Counted from the stretch's first letter, positions 9,501-17,500 are shown. The stretch: DNA of 64,000 nucleotides from Mycolicibacterium iranicum (GCF_001650495.1 NZ_LWCS01000098.1:1-64000), one strand, 5' to 3'. Program-made: numbers and translations. Notes: generated from the letters alone by a model not told the origin.

Positions 9501-12500
9501 CGTCGAGACCAATCAGGGTGGCGAGACCATACGGCATGCTGCCGCGGTCCTGAGCGCCACCGATGACGTGGAACCACCCACGTACGACCTCTCGGCGTTG
9601 GTCGCCGAACATCCGCACAGCATCGATGGAGCCGACGTCCGGCTTGGACTGGATCGCGTCGGTATTCACTATGGTCTGGCGTTTACCGGCCTCGGCGCCG
9701 TGCGTACCGCCGACGCGGCAACAGGCACGGTGCTCGCCGAGGTCGCCCTGCCGCGCCAGATCCGCTCCCAGCAGAGCGCCTACGGTGTGCACCCAGCCCT
9801 TCTGGATGCCTGCTTCCAGTCTGTGGGTGCGAGCCGCCGGGTCCAGGAACTGGGCGAGAACATGATGGGGTTGCCCCTGGGCGCCGACCGGCTGCGCTCC
9901 TTCGGCTCGGCACGCAATGCACGCTACTGTTATACGCGGGTGACCAAGGCGGACGGCACGGGTGTCGATGCCGATCTGGATGTGCTCGACGAACACGGCG
10001 CCGTCCTACTGACCGTGCGCGGCCTGCGTTGCGGCACAGGAGCTTCCGACGCCGAGCGCAGAGACCGGCTGCTGGCTGAGCGTCTGCTGACCGTCGGATG
10101 GCAGGAGCGGGCTCTGCCCGAGATCCCCCGGACCGATGCCGGAACCTGGTTGCTCATCAGCACGTCGAGCGCCGACGTGTTGCCCTCCACGCTGAGCGAT
10201 GCGATGAAGAACTATGGCGCACGATGCACCACGATGACGTGGCTCCCCCGCGGCGACCACATGCAGAACACACGATTGCTCGCTGAGCATCTCCGCACCG
10301 GTGACTTCACGGGAATGGTGATCCTCACGGGACCCAGAACCGAGGACACCGTCGACACTTCTCCGCGGGTGGGCTGCGAGTACGTAAAGCACCTGGTGCG
10401 CATCACTCGCGAACTCCCCGAGATCCCGGGCCAACTGCCTCACCTGTTCATCGTGAGCCGCAATGCCCAGACCGTCGTCGCCGGCGATGTGGCCAACCTC
10501 GACCAGGGCGGGCTGCGGGGCCTGGCTCGGGTGATCGGCACCGAACACCCTGATCTGCACACGCAGCAGATCGACGCCGACGATTCCACCGAGGCCGAAC
10601 GCCTCGCCCACCAACTGCTCAGCGGATCTGACGAAGACGAGACCGCGTGGCGCAACGGCGTGTGGTACACCGCCCGGTTGCGCCCCGCTCCCCTGCGCCC
10701 CGAAGAGCGACGCACCTCCCTCGCCCATCCGGATCGGGACGGCATGCGCCTGCAGGTCCGCAGTCCAGGAGATCTCGAGACACTCGAACTCGTCGCTTCT
10801 GAGCGTATTTCGCCGGACCAGGGTCAGATCGAGGTCGCGATCGCAGCATCGAGCATCAACTTCAGGGACGTCCTTCTGGCATACGACCGGTACCGCAGCA
10901 TCAACGGTGTGGTGCAACAGCTGGGCATGGACTTCGCCGGCGTTGTCACCGCGATCGGCCCCGGCGTCACCAGGCATCAGGTCGGTGATCGCGTCGGCGG
11001 GATGTCGCTCAACGGCACCTGGGCGACATTCATCACCTGCGACGAGCGGCATGCGGTCACTCTGCCGGCCGGTCTCACCGACGCTCAGGCGGCTGCGCTG
11101 ACGACCGCGCACGCGACCGCCTGGTACGGCCTGCACGAGCTGGCGCGCATTTCCCGGGGTGACAAGGTACTGATCCACTCCGGGACAGGGGGCGTGGGAC
11201 AGGCGGCCATCGCCATCGCGCGCGCCGCAGGTGCGCAGATCTACGCCACGGCGGGTAGCGAGCAGCGTCGGCAGGTGTTGCGCGACATGGGGATCGAGCA
11301 TGTCTACGACTCGCGAAGCCCCGAGTTCGCCGACGGAATCCGTCGTGACACCGACGGCTACGGCGTCGACATCGTGCTGAATTCCGTGTCCGGCCCCCTC
11401 CAGAGGGCGGGGATAGAACTGCTGGCTTTCGACGGGCGGTTCGTCGAGATCGGTAAGCGTGACATCTACGGCGACACCCGGTTGGGGCTCTTGCCGTTTC
11501 AGCGCAACCTGTCCTTCCTTGCGTTCGACCTGTCGTTGAAAGCCAGTCGTCATCCGGACAAGTTCCAGGACGTGGCCAACGCGGTCTACACCAACGCCGT
11601 CAGCGGTGTCCTGCCCATGCCGGAAGCCACCCACTACCCCCTCTCCGACGCCGCGGTCGCCATTCGGGTGATGGGCGCTGCTCAGCACACAGGCAAGCTG
11701 CTCTTGGACATACCGCGGGCCGGAACGTGCCGGGTCGTCGTGCAGCCACAGGACGTCCCGGTCTTCCGCGAGGACGGTGCCTACGTACTCACCGGCGGTC
11801 TTGGTGGCCTCGGGCTGTACCTGGCGGAGAAACTGGCAGCGGCCCGTTGTGGACGTATCGTGCTCTCCTCGCGTTCGCACCCGACGTCGAAGGCGCAGGA
11901 GGCGATCGAGCGTATCCGTGGGACAGGCGTCGACGTCGTTGTGGAATGCGGTGACATCGCAGATCCGGGGACGGCAGAGCGGCTGGTGGCCGCCGCGACC
12001 GCCACCGGGCTGCCGGTGCGCGGAGTGCTGCACGCCGCGGCGGTGGTCGAGGATGGGACGTTGACCAGCATCACCGACGACCTCGTCGAACGTGACTGGG
12101 CGCCCAAGGTTTACGGCGCATGGAATCTGCACACCGCGACCGCCGACCAGCCCTTGGACTGGTTCTGCGCATTCTCCTCGGCGGCCGCGCTGCTGGGATC
12201 CCCGGGCCAGGGAGCCTACGCCGCCGCCAACTCCTGGATGGACGCCTTCGGCCACTGGCGCCGAACCCAAGGCCGCCCGACCACCGTGATCGCATGGGGC
12301 GCCTGGGGTGAGGTCGGGCGGGCGACAGACTTCGCGGAGGGCGCCGGCGCGGCGATCGCTTCCGACGAAGGCGCCTACGCGTTCGAAACCCTGCTGCGAC
12401 ACGACCGGACCTACACCGGGTATGCGCCAATCATCGGTACGCCGTGGGTGACAGCCTTCGCTTCGCGCAGCCCCTTTGCCGAGGCGTTCCGCGCCAGCGC

Positions 12501-12894
12501 CCAATCCGACACAGGCACAGGCCAACTGCGAGCCGAGCTCAACGACCTCCCGCTTGATGAGTGGCCCGTTCGGCTACGTCGTCTCGTGTCCGAGCGGATC
12601 AGCCTGATCCTGCGCCGCAGTATCGATCCCGACCGGCCGCTGTCAGAGTACGGGCTCGACTCGTTGGGGGCCCTGGAGCTACGCACGCGCGTCGAAGCCG
12701 AAACGGGTGTTCGCCTCAGCCCCGGTGACATCGCGGTGGCCAACGTCCGCGACCTGGCGGAGTTGCTGTACGAAAGGATGGCCTCCGCCGACACCCGTCA
12801 GCGGCACGACCAACTTCTCGACGCGGCTGCGGCAGCGCGCAGCAAGCTCCTCGCGCACGTGAACAAGCAGGCCGACGGCCACACCAACCCCTAG
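6538..12894 (+). CDS. Mas/Pks5-type iterative polyketide synthase (KS-AT-DH-ER-KR-ACP)
   Basis: 2118 residues, close to the 2111 of M. tuberculosis mycocerosic acid synthase and with the same domain order. I chose the GTG at 6538 (VGNTVTPIAVIGM) because it follows a purine-rich stretch and sits at the normal KS N-terminus; the frame stays open to 6430. Seen: KS with TACSSG (Cys177) and HGTGTPTGDP; AT with GHSMGE (Ser621) and a VASHS motif where methylmalonyl-specific domains have YASH and malonyl-specific ones HAFH; DH with HPWLAEH (about 919-925); ER with GTGGVGQAA; KR with TGGLGGLGLYLAE; ACP with YGLDSLGALEL (Ser2042). All reductive domains look complete, so it should extend a fatty acyl starter with methylmalonyl-CoA to a fully reduced methyl-branched acid. 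Possible products are a mycocerosate for DIM-type esters or the acyl chain of the neighbouring NRPS lipopeptide. It overlaps the end of ureF tail-to-tail by 4 bp. Confidence 0.93.
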   Translation: MGNTVTPIAVIGMACRLPGGIESPEALWEALVRGEDLVTEVPRERWDPDEYYDPEPGVPGRSVSKWGAFLADVDGFDPEFFGINESEARAIDPQHRLLLETSWEAMEHAGLTKAAMNGSLTGVFVGLTHGDYQLVAADAHAVEGPYGFSGNSFSMASGRIAYALGLHGPALTMDTACSSGLTAVHTACRSLHEGESNLAFAGGVSVMLDPRKFVSGSALGMGSPTGRCHAFDAAADGFVGGEGCVVLLLKRLQDAQRDEDRVLAVIRGTAANQDGHTVNIATPSRPAQVAAYRSALAVSGVDAATIGVVETHGTGTPTGDPIEFASLAEVYGLDNPCALAAVKTNFGHTQSASGALGVMKAVLALQHGIVPQNLHFTRLPDDLADIDTKLFVPQTNTPWPTNGQVPRRAAVSSYGMSGTNVHAILEQAPVSMDGAAPCGGDLDATPPMLFPLSSTSADELRRTAGRLAEWVRTHEDAALPDLAYTLTRRRAHRPVRTTVVASTRAELAAALQTLADSDTPYEAAVGQDDRGPVWVFSGQGSQWAQMGKDLLANDPVFAATVEQLEPLIARESGFSVTEAMTAPHMVTSIDQVQPTLFTMQVAMAAALKDHGARPGAVIGHSMGEAAAAVVAGALSLEDGARVICRRSRLMSTIAGSGAMASVELPAKQVLSELRGAEDVVVAVVASPESTVIGGDTDTVRALIAAWEERGVSAREVAVDVASHSPQVDPILDELADVLAEITPAPPEVPFYSATEFDPRDEVVCDSQYWVHNLRRTVRFATAVRAALEDGYRVFGELSPHPLLTNALGQTANSLELPSAALAGMRRDQALPYGLLEFVGDLHSVGAAVDFPARCPQGRLVDAPLPTWTHRRLWLDGDGQEAHNPGGYTVSAHPLMGPHVRLQEEPERHVWQAEIGTAAHPWLAEHRIRDVAVLPGAAYCEMALEAAQAVLGDAAEICDLRFERALLLDDHTAIGASVSLSSPGVGEFSVETNQGGETIRHAAAVLSATDDVEPPTYDLSALVAEHPHSIDGADVRLGLDRVGIHYGLAFTGLGAVRTADAATGTVLAEVALPRQIRSQQSAYGVHPALLDACFQSVGASRRVQELGENMMGLPLGADRLRSFGSARNARYCYTRVTKADGTGVDADLDVLDEHGAVLLTVRGLRCGTGASDAERRDRLLAERLLTVGWQERALPEIPRTDAGTWLLISTSSADVLPSTLSDAMKNYGARCTTMTWLPRGDHMQNTRLLAEHLRTGDFTGMVILTGPRTEDTVDTSPRVGCEYVKHLVRITRELPEIPGQLPHLFIVSRNAQTVVAGDVANLDQGGLRGLARVIGTEHPDLHTQQIDADDSTEAERLAHQLLSGSDEDETAWRNGVWYTARLRPAPLRPEERRTSLAHPDRDGMRLQVRSPGDLETLELVASERISPDQGQIEVAIAASSINFRDVLLAYDRYRSINGVVQQLGMDFAGVVTAIGPGVTRHQVGDRVGGMSLNGTWATFITCDERHAVTLPAGLTDAQAAALTTAHATAWYGLHELARISRGDKVLIHSGTGGVGQAAIAIARAAGAQIYATAGSEQRRQVLRDMGIEHVYDSRSPEFADGIRRDTDGYGVDIVLNSVSGPLQRAGIELLAFDGRFVEIGKRDIYGDTRLGLLPFQRNLSFLAFDLSLKASRHPDKFQDVANAVYTNAVSGVLPMPEATHYPLSDAAVAIRVMGAAQHTGKLLLDIPRAGTCRVVVQPQDVPVFREDGAYVLTGGLGGLGLYLAEKLAAARCGRIVLSSRSHPTSKAQEAIERIRGTGVDVVVECGDIADPGTAERLVAAATATGLPVRGVLHAAAVVEDGTLTSITDDLVERDWAPKVYGAWNLHTATADQPLDWFCAFSSAAALLGSPGQGAYAAANSWMDAFGHWRRTQGRPTTVIAWGAWGEVGRATDFAEGAGAAIASDEGAYAFETLLRHDRTYTGYAPIIGTPWVTAFASRSPFAEAFRASAQSDTGTGQLRAELNDLPLDEWPVRLRRLVSERISLILRRSIDPDRPLSEYGLDSLGALELRTRVEAETGVRLSPGDIAVANVRDLAELLYERMASADTRQRHDQLLDAAAAARSKLLAHVNKQADGHTNP

Positions 12895-13535
12895 GACGCG
12901 AACAGCGGCCGGTCCCGCGCGACGTGGCGTTGTGCGAGGACGTCCAGTAGCGGGTCGGACAGGTCGGCGACGTCCTTCGCTGCATCGGCCGCGCACTGTT
13001 CACACAACGCGGACAGCTCGAAGGTCAGCGCGGCGACGTCGCCAGGATCAAGCGCCAGCAGTCGCTGCGCGGCGGTGGCCGACCCGGTCATCGTGGTGTA
13101 GACGACCGACAACGCTGTGTACTGATCGGTAAGGCCGCCTGCCCGGCCGACGGCTCCGGCGGCCACCGCGAGATGCGGCGTCGCACCGAGGGTGTGCCAG
13201 GTCTCGTCCGGCCATACCCGCCGGGCGAGCCGCACCAGGCCGCGCCCCTGCGCACGCGAAGCCATTCGGGCAGCGGGAGACGGTGTGCGCGCATCGGTTT
13301 CGAGATCACCGCCCTCGCCCGCCGCGGCCGAGAGGCTGCCGCGGTGCACCGCGGCAGCCAGGGATGCGGTGACTAGTCCCGTGGTGCGGATGCGCCGCGT
13401 CAGATACGCGCGCAGCGACGAAAGGTCGACGACCAGCCCGCTGGTCACTGCCTCCTCGATGCCGCCCGAATGGACATGCCCGCCCGTCGGCAGCCGGGAG
13501 TCAGCAAGCGCGAGCAGCGTGACGAGGTTCGACAT
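12891..13535 (-). CDS. ureF: Urease accessory protein UreF
   Basis: 214 residues from the ATG at 13535 (MSNLVTLLALADSRLPTGGH), about the usual length (211 in M. tuberculosis); the frame extends further upstream, but that part overlaps ureC. UreF acts with UreD and the GTPase UreG to load nickel into urease. The N-terminal LPTGG-HSGG region and the C-terminal RPLFAS are intact. It starts 14 bp after ureC and ends tail-to-tail against the Mas-type synthase with a 4-bp overlap. ureG and ureD, which normally follow, are absent at this position. Confidence 0.93.
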   Translation of the reverse strand: MSNLVTLLALADSRLPTGGHVHSGGIEEAVTSGLVVDLSSLRAYLTRRIRTTGLVTASLAAAVHRGSLSAAAGEGGDLETDARTPSPAARMASRAQGRGLVRLARRVWPDETWHTLGATPHLAVAAGAVGRAGGLTDQYTALSVVYTTMTGSATAAQRLLALDPGDVAALTFELSALCEQCAADAAKDVADLSDPLLDVLAQRHVARDRPLFAS

Positions 13536-13549
13536 TGTGAAGAAATCGC

Positions 13550-15271
13550 CTAGAACAGAAAGTATCTCTGCGCCATGGGCAGTTCCGCGGCGGGTTGTTC
13601 CTGCCACACCTCACCGTCGATGCGGACGGTGAAGGTATCCGGGTCGACCTGGATGTCTGGGGTGGCGTCGTTGAGCGGCATCTGTGCCTTGCCGACACCG
13701 CGGACGTTCGCCACGGGAACGAGCTGGCGATTGACTGCGATCCGCTCCGCCAAATGTGCCTCGATCGCTTGCGGTGCAACGAAATGCAGCGACGTCTCAG
13801 CCGCTGCGGCGGGTGACGCGCCGAACATCGGCCTCGGCAGCACCGGCTGCGGAGTGGGGATGGACGCATTTGCGTCACCCATCGCGGCCCACGCGATCAT
13901 CCCGCCCTTGACCACTGCGTGCGGACGCACACCGAAGAACGCCGGCTCCCACAGCACCAGATCCGCCAGCTTGCCCACCTCGACCGAACCGATCTCCTCG
14001 GCCATGCCATGCGCCACGGCAGGGCAGATCGTGTACTTGGCGACATAGCGGCGCGCCCGCAAGTTGTCGGCGCCTGCGTCACCGGGCAGGAATCCGCGGC
14101 GGCGCTTCATCACGTGTGCGGTCTGCCAGGTCCGCATCACCACCTCGCCTATGCGGCCCATCGCCTGAGCGTCGCTGCCGATCATCGAGATCGCCCCGAT
14201 GTCGTGCAGCAGGTCCTCGGCCGCGATCGTCGAAGGGCGGATGCGGCTCTCGGCGAAGGCGAGATCCTCAGGGACGCCGGGATTGAGGTGATGGCACACC
14301 ATGAGCATGTCGAGGTGCTCATCGAGTGTGTTGACGGTGTGCGGCCGCGTCGGGTTGGTCGAACTCGGCAGCACGTTCGGTTTACCGGCGACGGTGATGA
14401 TGTCGGGTGCGTGACCGCCGCCGGCGCCTTCGGTGTGGTAGGCGTGGATCGAGCGGCCCTTGATGGCGGTGAGCGTGTCCTCCACGAAGCCCGCTTCGTT
14501 GAGGGTGTCGGTGTGGATGTTGGCCTGCACGCCGGCCGCCTCGCACACCGTCAGGCACGCGTCGATGGCTGCAGGCGTGGTCCCCCAGTCCTCGTGAAGC
14601 TTGAAACCCGCTGCGCCACCGCGTAACTGCTCCCACATGGCTTCGGCGCTGACGGTGTTGCCCTTTCCCAGCAGCGCCACGTTGAGCGGCCAGGTGTCGA
14701 GCGCCTCGAGCATGCGCGCCAGATGCCAGGAGCCGGGTGTGACCGTGGTGGCCTTGCTGCCTTCGGCCGGTCCGGTGCCGCCGGCGACGATCGTCGTGAT
14801 GCCGCCGCCGAGGGCCTCTTCCATGATCTGTGGGCAGATCAGGTGGACGTGGCAATCGATCGCCCCCGCGGTGACGATCCGGCCGTCGCCCGCGATGATC
14901 TCGGTCGACGGACCGACCACCAGGTCCGGGTGCACTCCCGTCATGATGTCGGGATTACCGGCCTTGCCGATCGCGACAATGCGGCCGTCCCGAATTCCGA
15001 TGTCGGCCTTGATGATTCCCCAGTAGTCAAGGATCACGGCGCCGGTGATGACGGTGTCGGGAGCCCCGTCGGCCCGCGTGGCGCGGGACTGACCCATCGA
15101 CTCACGCAGCACCTTGCCGCCCCCGAAGACGGCCTCGTCGCCCGCCAGTCCGGGCCCACCGCTGCGGTCCTCGGTGATCTCGATGAACAGGTCGGTGTCG
15201 GCGAGCCGGATACGGTCACCGACGGTGGGGCCGAACAGAGCCGCGTAGCGGGGCCGAGACAGTCGAGTCAT
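13550..15271 (-). CDS. ureC: Urease alpha subunit (catalytic, nickel-binding)
   Basis: 573 residues, full length. It hydrolyses urea to ammonia and carbamate in the cytoplasm as the large subunit of the UreABC complex. The nickel ligands and active site are visible: the HVH pair in CHVHLICPQ, the lysine that becomes carbamylated in GFKLHEDWG, the HTDTLNEAGF and HTEGAGGGHAPD stretches, and CHHLNPGVPEDLAFAESRIR with the mobile-flap histidine. Start is the ATG at 15271, 28 bp after ureB. No damage is visible. Confidence 0.98.
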   Translation of the reverse strand: MTRLSRPRYAALFGPTVGDRIRLADTDLFIEITEDRSGGPGLAGDEAVFGGGKVLRESMGQSRATRADGAPDTVITGAVILDYWGIIKADIGIRDGRIVAIGKAGNPDIMTGVHPDLVVGPSTEIIAGDGRIVTAGAIDCHVHLICPQIMEEALGGGITTIVAGGTGPAEGSKATTVTPGSWHLARMLEALDTWPLNVALLGKGNTVSAEAMWEQLRGGAAGFKLHEDWGTTPAAIDACLTVCEAAGVQANIHTDTLNEAGFVEDTLTAIKGRSIHAYHTEGAGGGHAPDIITVAGKPNVLPSSTNPTRPHTVNTLDEHLDMLMVCHHLNPGVPEDLAFAESRIRPSTIAAEDLLHDIGAISMIGSDAQAMGRIGEVVMRTWQTAHVMKRRRGFLPGDAGADNLRARRYVAKYTICPAVAHGMAEEIGSVEVGKLADLVLWEPAFFGVRPHAVVKGGMIAWAAMGDANASIPTPQPVLPRPMFGASPAAAAETSLHFVAPQAIEAHLAERIAVNRQLVPVANVRGVGKAQMPLNDATPDIQVDPDTFTVRIDGEVWQEQPAAELPMAQRYFLF

Positions 15272-15299
15272 GGGGTCCGTCTCCTCTTGGCACAGGCGC

Positions 15300-15647
15300 T
15301 CATCGGGGTTGGTCCAATCTGCCCGGCGGATCCAGCGTCAGACCCCACACCTCCCGGGTACCGGCCAGCGGCACGAGACTGACCCGTTGCGCGACACCGG
15401 GTTCGAAGCGGATCGCGGTGCCCGCCGGGATGTCGAGCCGGTAGCCGTGCGCCGCCGCGCGGTCGAACTCCAGCGCGCTGTTCGCCTGCGTCACGTGGAC
15501 ATGGCTGCCGACCTGCACCGGCCGGTCACCGGTGTTGACGATGTCGAGTTCCAACCGTGTTGCGCCCGGATTGATCTCGATGTCTCCCTCGCCGAAGACG
15601 ATCTCCCCAGGGGTGACATATGCGCGATCCGCAGGCTCCTCGCTCAC
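15300..15647 (-). CDS. ureB: Urease beta subunit
   Basis: 115 residues. The conserved VTPGEIVFGEGDIEINPG opening, VGSHVHV and the N-S-A-L-E-FDR stretch identify the small beta subunit. It packs against UreA and UreC in the urease oligomer. It lies 9 bp after ureA and 28 bp before ureC on the same strand, so ureABCF form one operon. Confidence 0.97.
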   Translation of the reverse strand: MSEEPADRAYVTPGEIVFGEGDIEINPGATRLELDIVNTGDRPVQVGSHVHVTQANSALEFDRAAAHGYRLDIPAGTAIRFEPGVAQRVSLVPLAGTREVWGLTLDPPGRLDQPR

Positions 15648-15656
15648 GCGGCCCTC

Positions 15657-15959
15657 CTAAGGAATCGGGTGGTGGACGGTGACGAGTTTCGTGCCGTCGG
15701 GGAAGGTCGCTTCCACCTGGACATCGTGAAGCATCTCGGGGACACCGTCCATGACGTCCTCCCGCGCGAGAACCTCACGGCCACTGACCATCAGCTCCGC
15801 GACGGACCGGCCGTCGCGGGCGCCTTCGAGGACGTGGTCGCTGATCACCGCAACCGCCTCGGGGTGGTTGAGCTTGAGGCCGCGCCCCTGGCGGCGGCGA
15901 GCGACTTCGGCTGCGTATGAAAGCAGCAGCCGTTCCTGTTCATGCGGCGTTAAACGCAT
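15657..15959 (-). CDS. ureA: Urease gamma subunit
   Basis: 100 residues, the standard length. It begins MRLTPHEQERLLLSYAAEVA and carries the conserved GLKLNHPEAVA and VQVEATFPDGTKLVTVH stretches. First gene of the operon ureA-B-C-F read leftwards. Its upstream region contains the tandem repeat at 16027-16070. Confidence 0.97.
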   Translation of the reverse strand: MRLTPHEQERLLLSYAAEVARRRQGRGLKLNHPEAVAVISDHVLEGARDGRSVAELMVSGREVLAREDVMDGVPEMLHDVQVEATFPDGTKLVTVHHPIP

Positions 15960-16026
15960 GGCCGCGATCCTGCCACGACGGAGGGCAGTCAGCAGCGCTC
16001 ACGCGCTTGCTACGCGTCGGAGTCGG

Positions 16027-16070
16027 ATGCGACGCTACGCATCGGGGTTGCATGCGACGCTACGCATCGG
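16027..16070. repeat. Two tandem 19-bp copies with internal dyad (25-bp period) between the thioesterase gene and ureA
   Basis: ATGCGACGCTACGCATCGG occurs at 16027-16045 and again at 16052-16070; a degraded third unit (CTACGCGTCGG) lies just to the left. Read on the minus strand, each unit contains GATGCGTAG, the last two codons and stop of the thioesterase gene, so the gene end has been tandemly duplicated. ATGCG and CGCAT arms give each unit an imperfect palindrome. The repeats lie about 68-110 bp upstream of ureA and could also act as an operator (inference). Confidence 0.7.
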
Positions 16071-16464
16071 TGATGTTCTGTAGACGTACCTGCCCCCGCG
16101 CGACCACACGATCCGTTTCGTCGGTGATGGTGATCAGCCACAATTGCTGACGCCTTCCCCGGTGGATGGGTGTCGACGTCGCCGTCACCGTTCCTGTACG
16201 GATCGCCCGGAGGAAGTCGGTGTTGTTGTTGACGCCGACGACCGTGCCCCCGCCGTTCTCGTTCAACCAGACGTGGCCGGACACGCTGGCCATGCTCTCG
16301 ATCACGGCGCAGTACACGCCGCCGTGGACGATTCCCCACGGCTGCAACAGCTTTTCGGTGATGGTCAGCTGGGCGCGGCCGCCGTCGGGGGTCATCTCCA
16401 GGTACGTCAGCCCGAGCTCCCTGTCGAAACCGGCACCGAGGTTTTCGCGAAGGTCAGTCGTCAC
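16060..16464 (-). CDS. PaaI-type hotdog thioesterase (Rv1847-like)
   Basis: 134 residues, a single hotdog fold of the PaaI/YbdB type. The family motif is visible as PWGIVHGGVYCAVIESMAS, with the helix-start HGG and the acidic catalytic residue in the following helix, then VGVNNNTDFLRAIRTG and the strand VTATSTPIHRGRRQQLW. Such enzymes hydrolyse acyl- or aryl-CoA esters; the substrate here is unknown. In M. tuberculosis the equivalent gene (Rv1847) also stands directly before ureA, so this is a conserved neighbourhood. The stop codon lies inside a tandem repeat. Confidence 0.88.
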   Translation of the reverse strand: MTTDLRENLGAGFDRELGLTYLEMTPDGGRAQLTITEKLLQPWGIVHGGVYCAVIESMASVSGHVWLNENGGGTVVGVNNNTDFLRAIRTGTVTATSTPIHRGRRQQLWLITITDETDRVVARGQVRLQNITDA

Positions 16465-16520
16465 GGCTTGTGTCTACACCGTCGGGTCACCCAACGGGAA
16501 ATAGGGAAGCGCAGAAATGC

Positions 16521-16556
16521 GGAAGGGCCCCACGCGCAATGGCGTAGGGCCCTTCC
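16521..16556 (-). terminator. Rho-independent-type hairpin behind the FhuF-like gene
   Basis: GGAAGGGCCC at 16521-16530 pairs perfectly with GGGCCCTTCC at 16547-16556. After one mismatch an inner ACGC/GCGT stem continues around a 6-nt loop. There is only a short T run on the minus-strand side, as is common in mycobacteria. It lies between the end of the FhuF-like gene and the start of the thioesterase gene, and separates the two transcripts. Confidence 0.72.
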
Positions 16557-16659
16557 TTCGGTTGGACCGGGGGTCTCTGCAGCCCTCAGGACTCCGGCGC
16601 GGTCCGTTCGTTCCGAAGTCGGTGTTCGAACCAACCTCCACAGGATAGGCAAGGCTGTC

Positions 16660-17436
16660 CTAATTAAGCAAGAGCTTCCCGGTGTTCATCCTCGGCATCC
16701 CCCGGACCGGCAGGCCGAACCCGACCAGCGCGTCCAGGACGGCTTGCCCGCGTCGCATGCTGACGACCTCGCTGGAGCCCGCCAGGAGTGGAACCTGAGT
16801 CGCCGCACTGACGACTGCGCCTCCGACGATGTGCCACATCGCCGCCACGGGCATTGCGCCGTCGCAGACGGCGGCAAGCCTGTTGAACAACGGGCCGAGC
16901 GCGCGGTGGCTGCGATGCGCGATCCAGGTCGTCAGGGCCGCCTCGCTGGGCAGTGCGACGATCCCGGTCTGACCCGTACGCCCGGCATCTACCCGGCGGG
17001 GCCGGAAGAAGGGGTCATCTGCCAGTGCGCGGACAGTCGGATCGACCACGCCGACCCAGTCGATGGCACCCTCGGAGTCGACATGAACCCAGAGGTTCTC
17101 CAGGCCGGTGTCCCAGGCGCGGGCCTCGAGGACGAGCAGGGGGATCACCCGGCCGATCACCACGTGCGCGAACGTCGCCGCGAGCTGCTGAGCCACGGCG
17201 GCGCGGCTGTCGGTCTCGGCGACGCCGGCATCGAACATGGTGTCCAGTCGGTCGGTTGTCAGGATCTCTGCGAGCGGCCACCAGCGTCGCCGGGAGAGGT
17301 CGCCCATCACTGCAACGCCGTAGACCCTGGGGCATTCGCGGTACAACGCCCGAAGCCGACGGCTCGATTCGTGGATCGGCAACGTTCGCTTGATTGTCAT
17401 GCTCGCAATCAGCGGATCCTCGACCAGGACCGTCAT
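16660..17436 (-). CDS. FhuF/IucC-C-terminal-like iron-utilisation protein under IdeR control
   Basis: 258 residues from the ATG at 17436, chosen because GGAGG lies just upstream. I see similarity in pattern to the FhuF-like domain (also the C-terminal domain of IucA/IucC siderophore synthetases): the central LLVLEARAWDTGLENLWVHV stretch and a helical C-terminal part. The four cysteines that hold the 2Fe-2S cluster in E. coli FhuF are not present at the C-terminus, so it may not be a reductase. It starts about 25 bp from two iron boxes and is read away from blaI. Release of iron from siderophores or siderophore handling is the likely role, inferred mainly from regulation. Confidence 0.55.
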   Translation of the reverse strand: MTVLVEDPLIASMTIKRTLPIHESSRRLRALYRECPRVYGVAVMGDLSRRRWWPLAEILTTDRLDTMFDAGVAETDSRAAVAQQLAATFAHVVIGRVIPLLVLEARAWDTGLENLWVHVDSEGAIDWVGVVDPTVRALADDPFFRPRRVDAGRTGQTGIVALPSEAALTTWIAHRSHRALGPLFNRLAAVCDGAMPVAAMWHIVGGAVVSAATQVPLLAGSSEVVSMRRGQAVLDALVGFGLPVRGMPRMNTGKLLLN

Positions 17437-17460
17437 GGAACCTCCACTTCGAATCAACAG

Positions 17461-17500
17461 TTAGGTTAGCCTAACCACTGATTAGGTTAGCCTTACTAGA
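17461..17500. promoter_or_regulatory. Two tandem IdeR (iron-dependent repressor) boxes
   Basis: TTAGGTTAGCCTAACCACT at 17461-17479 and TTAGGTTAGCCTTACTAGA at 17482-17500 both match the known mycobacterial IdeR consensus TTAGGTTAGSCTAACCTAA, the first almost perfectly. Starts are 21 bp apart, so two IdeR dimer pairs could bind side by side. They lie directly upstream of the FhuF-like gene (start 17436), which should be repressed when iron is plentiful. They are about 200 bp from blaI and less likely to control it. Confidence 0.92.

Noticed and set aside
16560..16650. tRNA-like TTCGAAC stretch near 16630
   Set aside because: The bases on both sides do not form a T-arm stem on either strand, and no acceptor or anticodon stems can be drawn.
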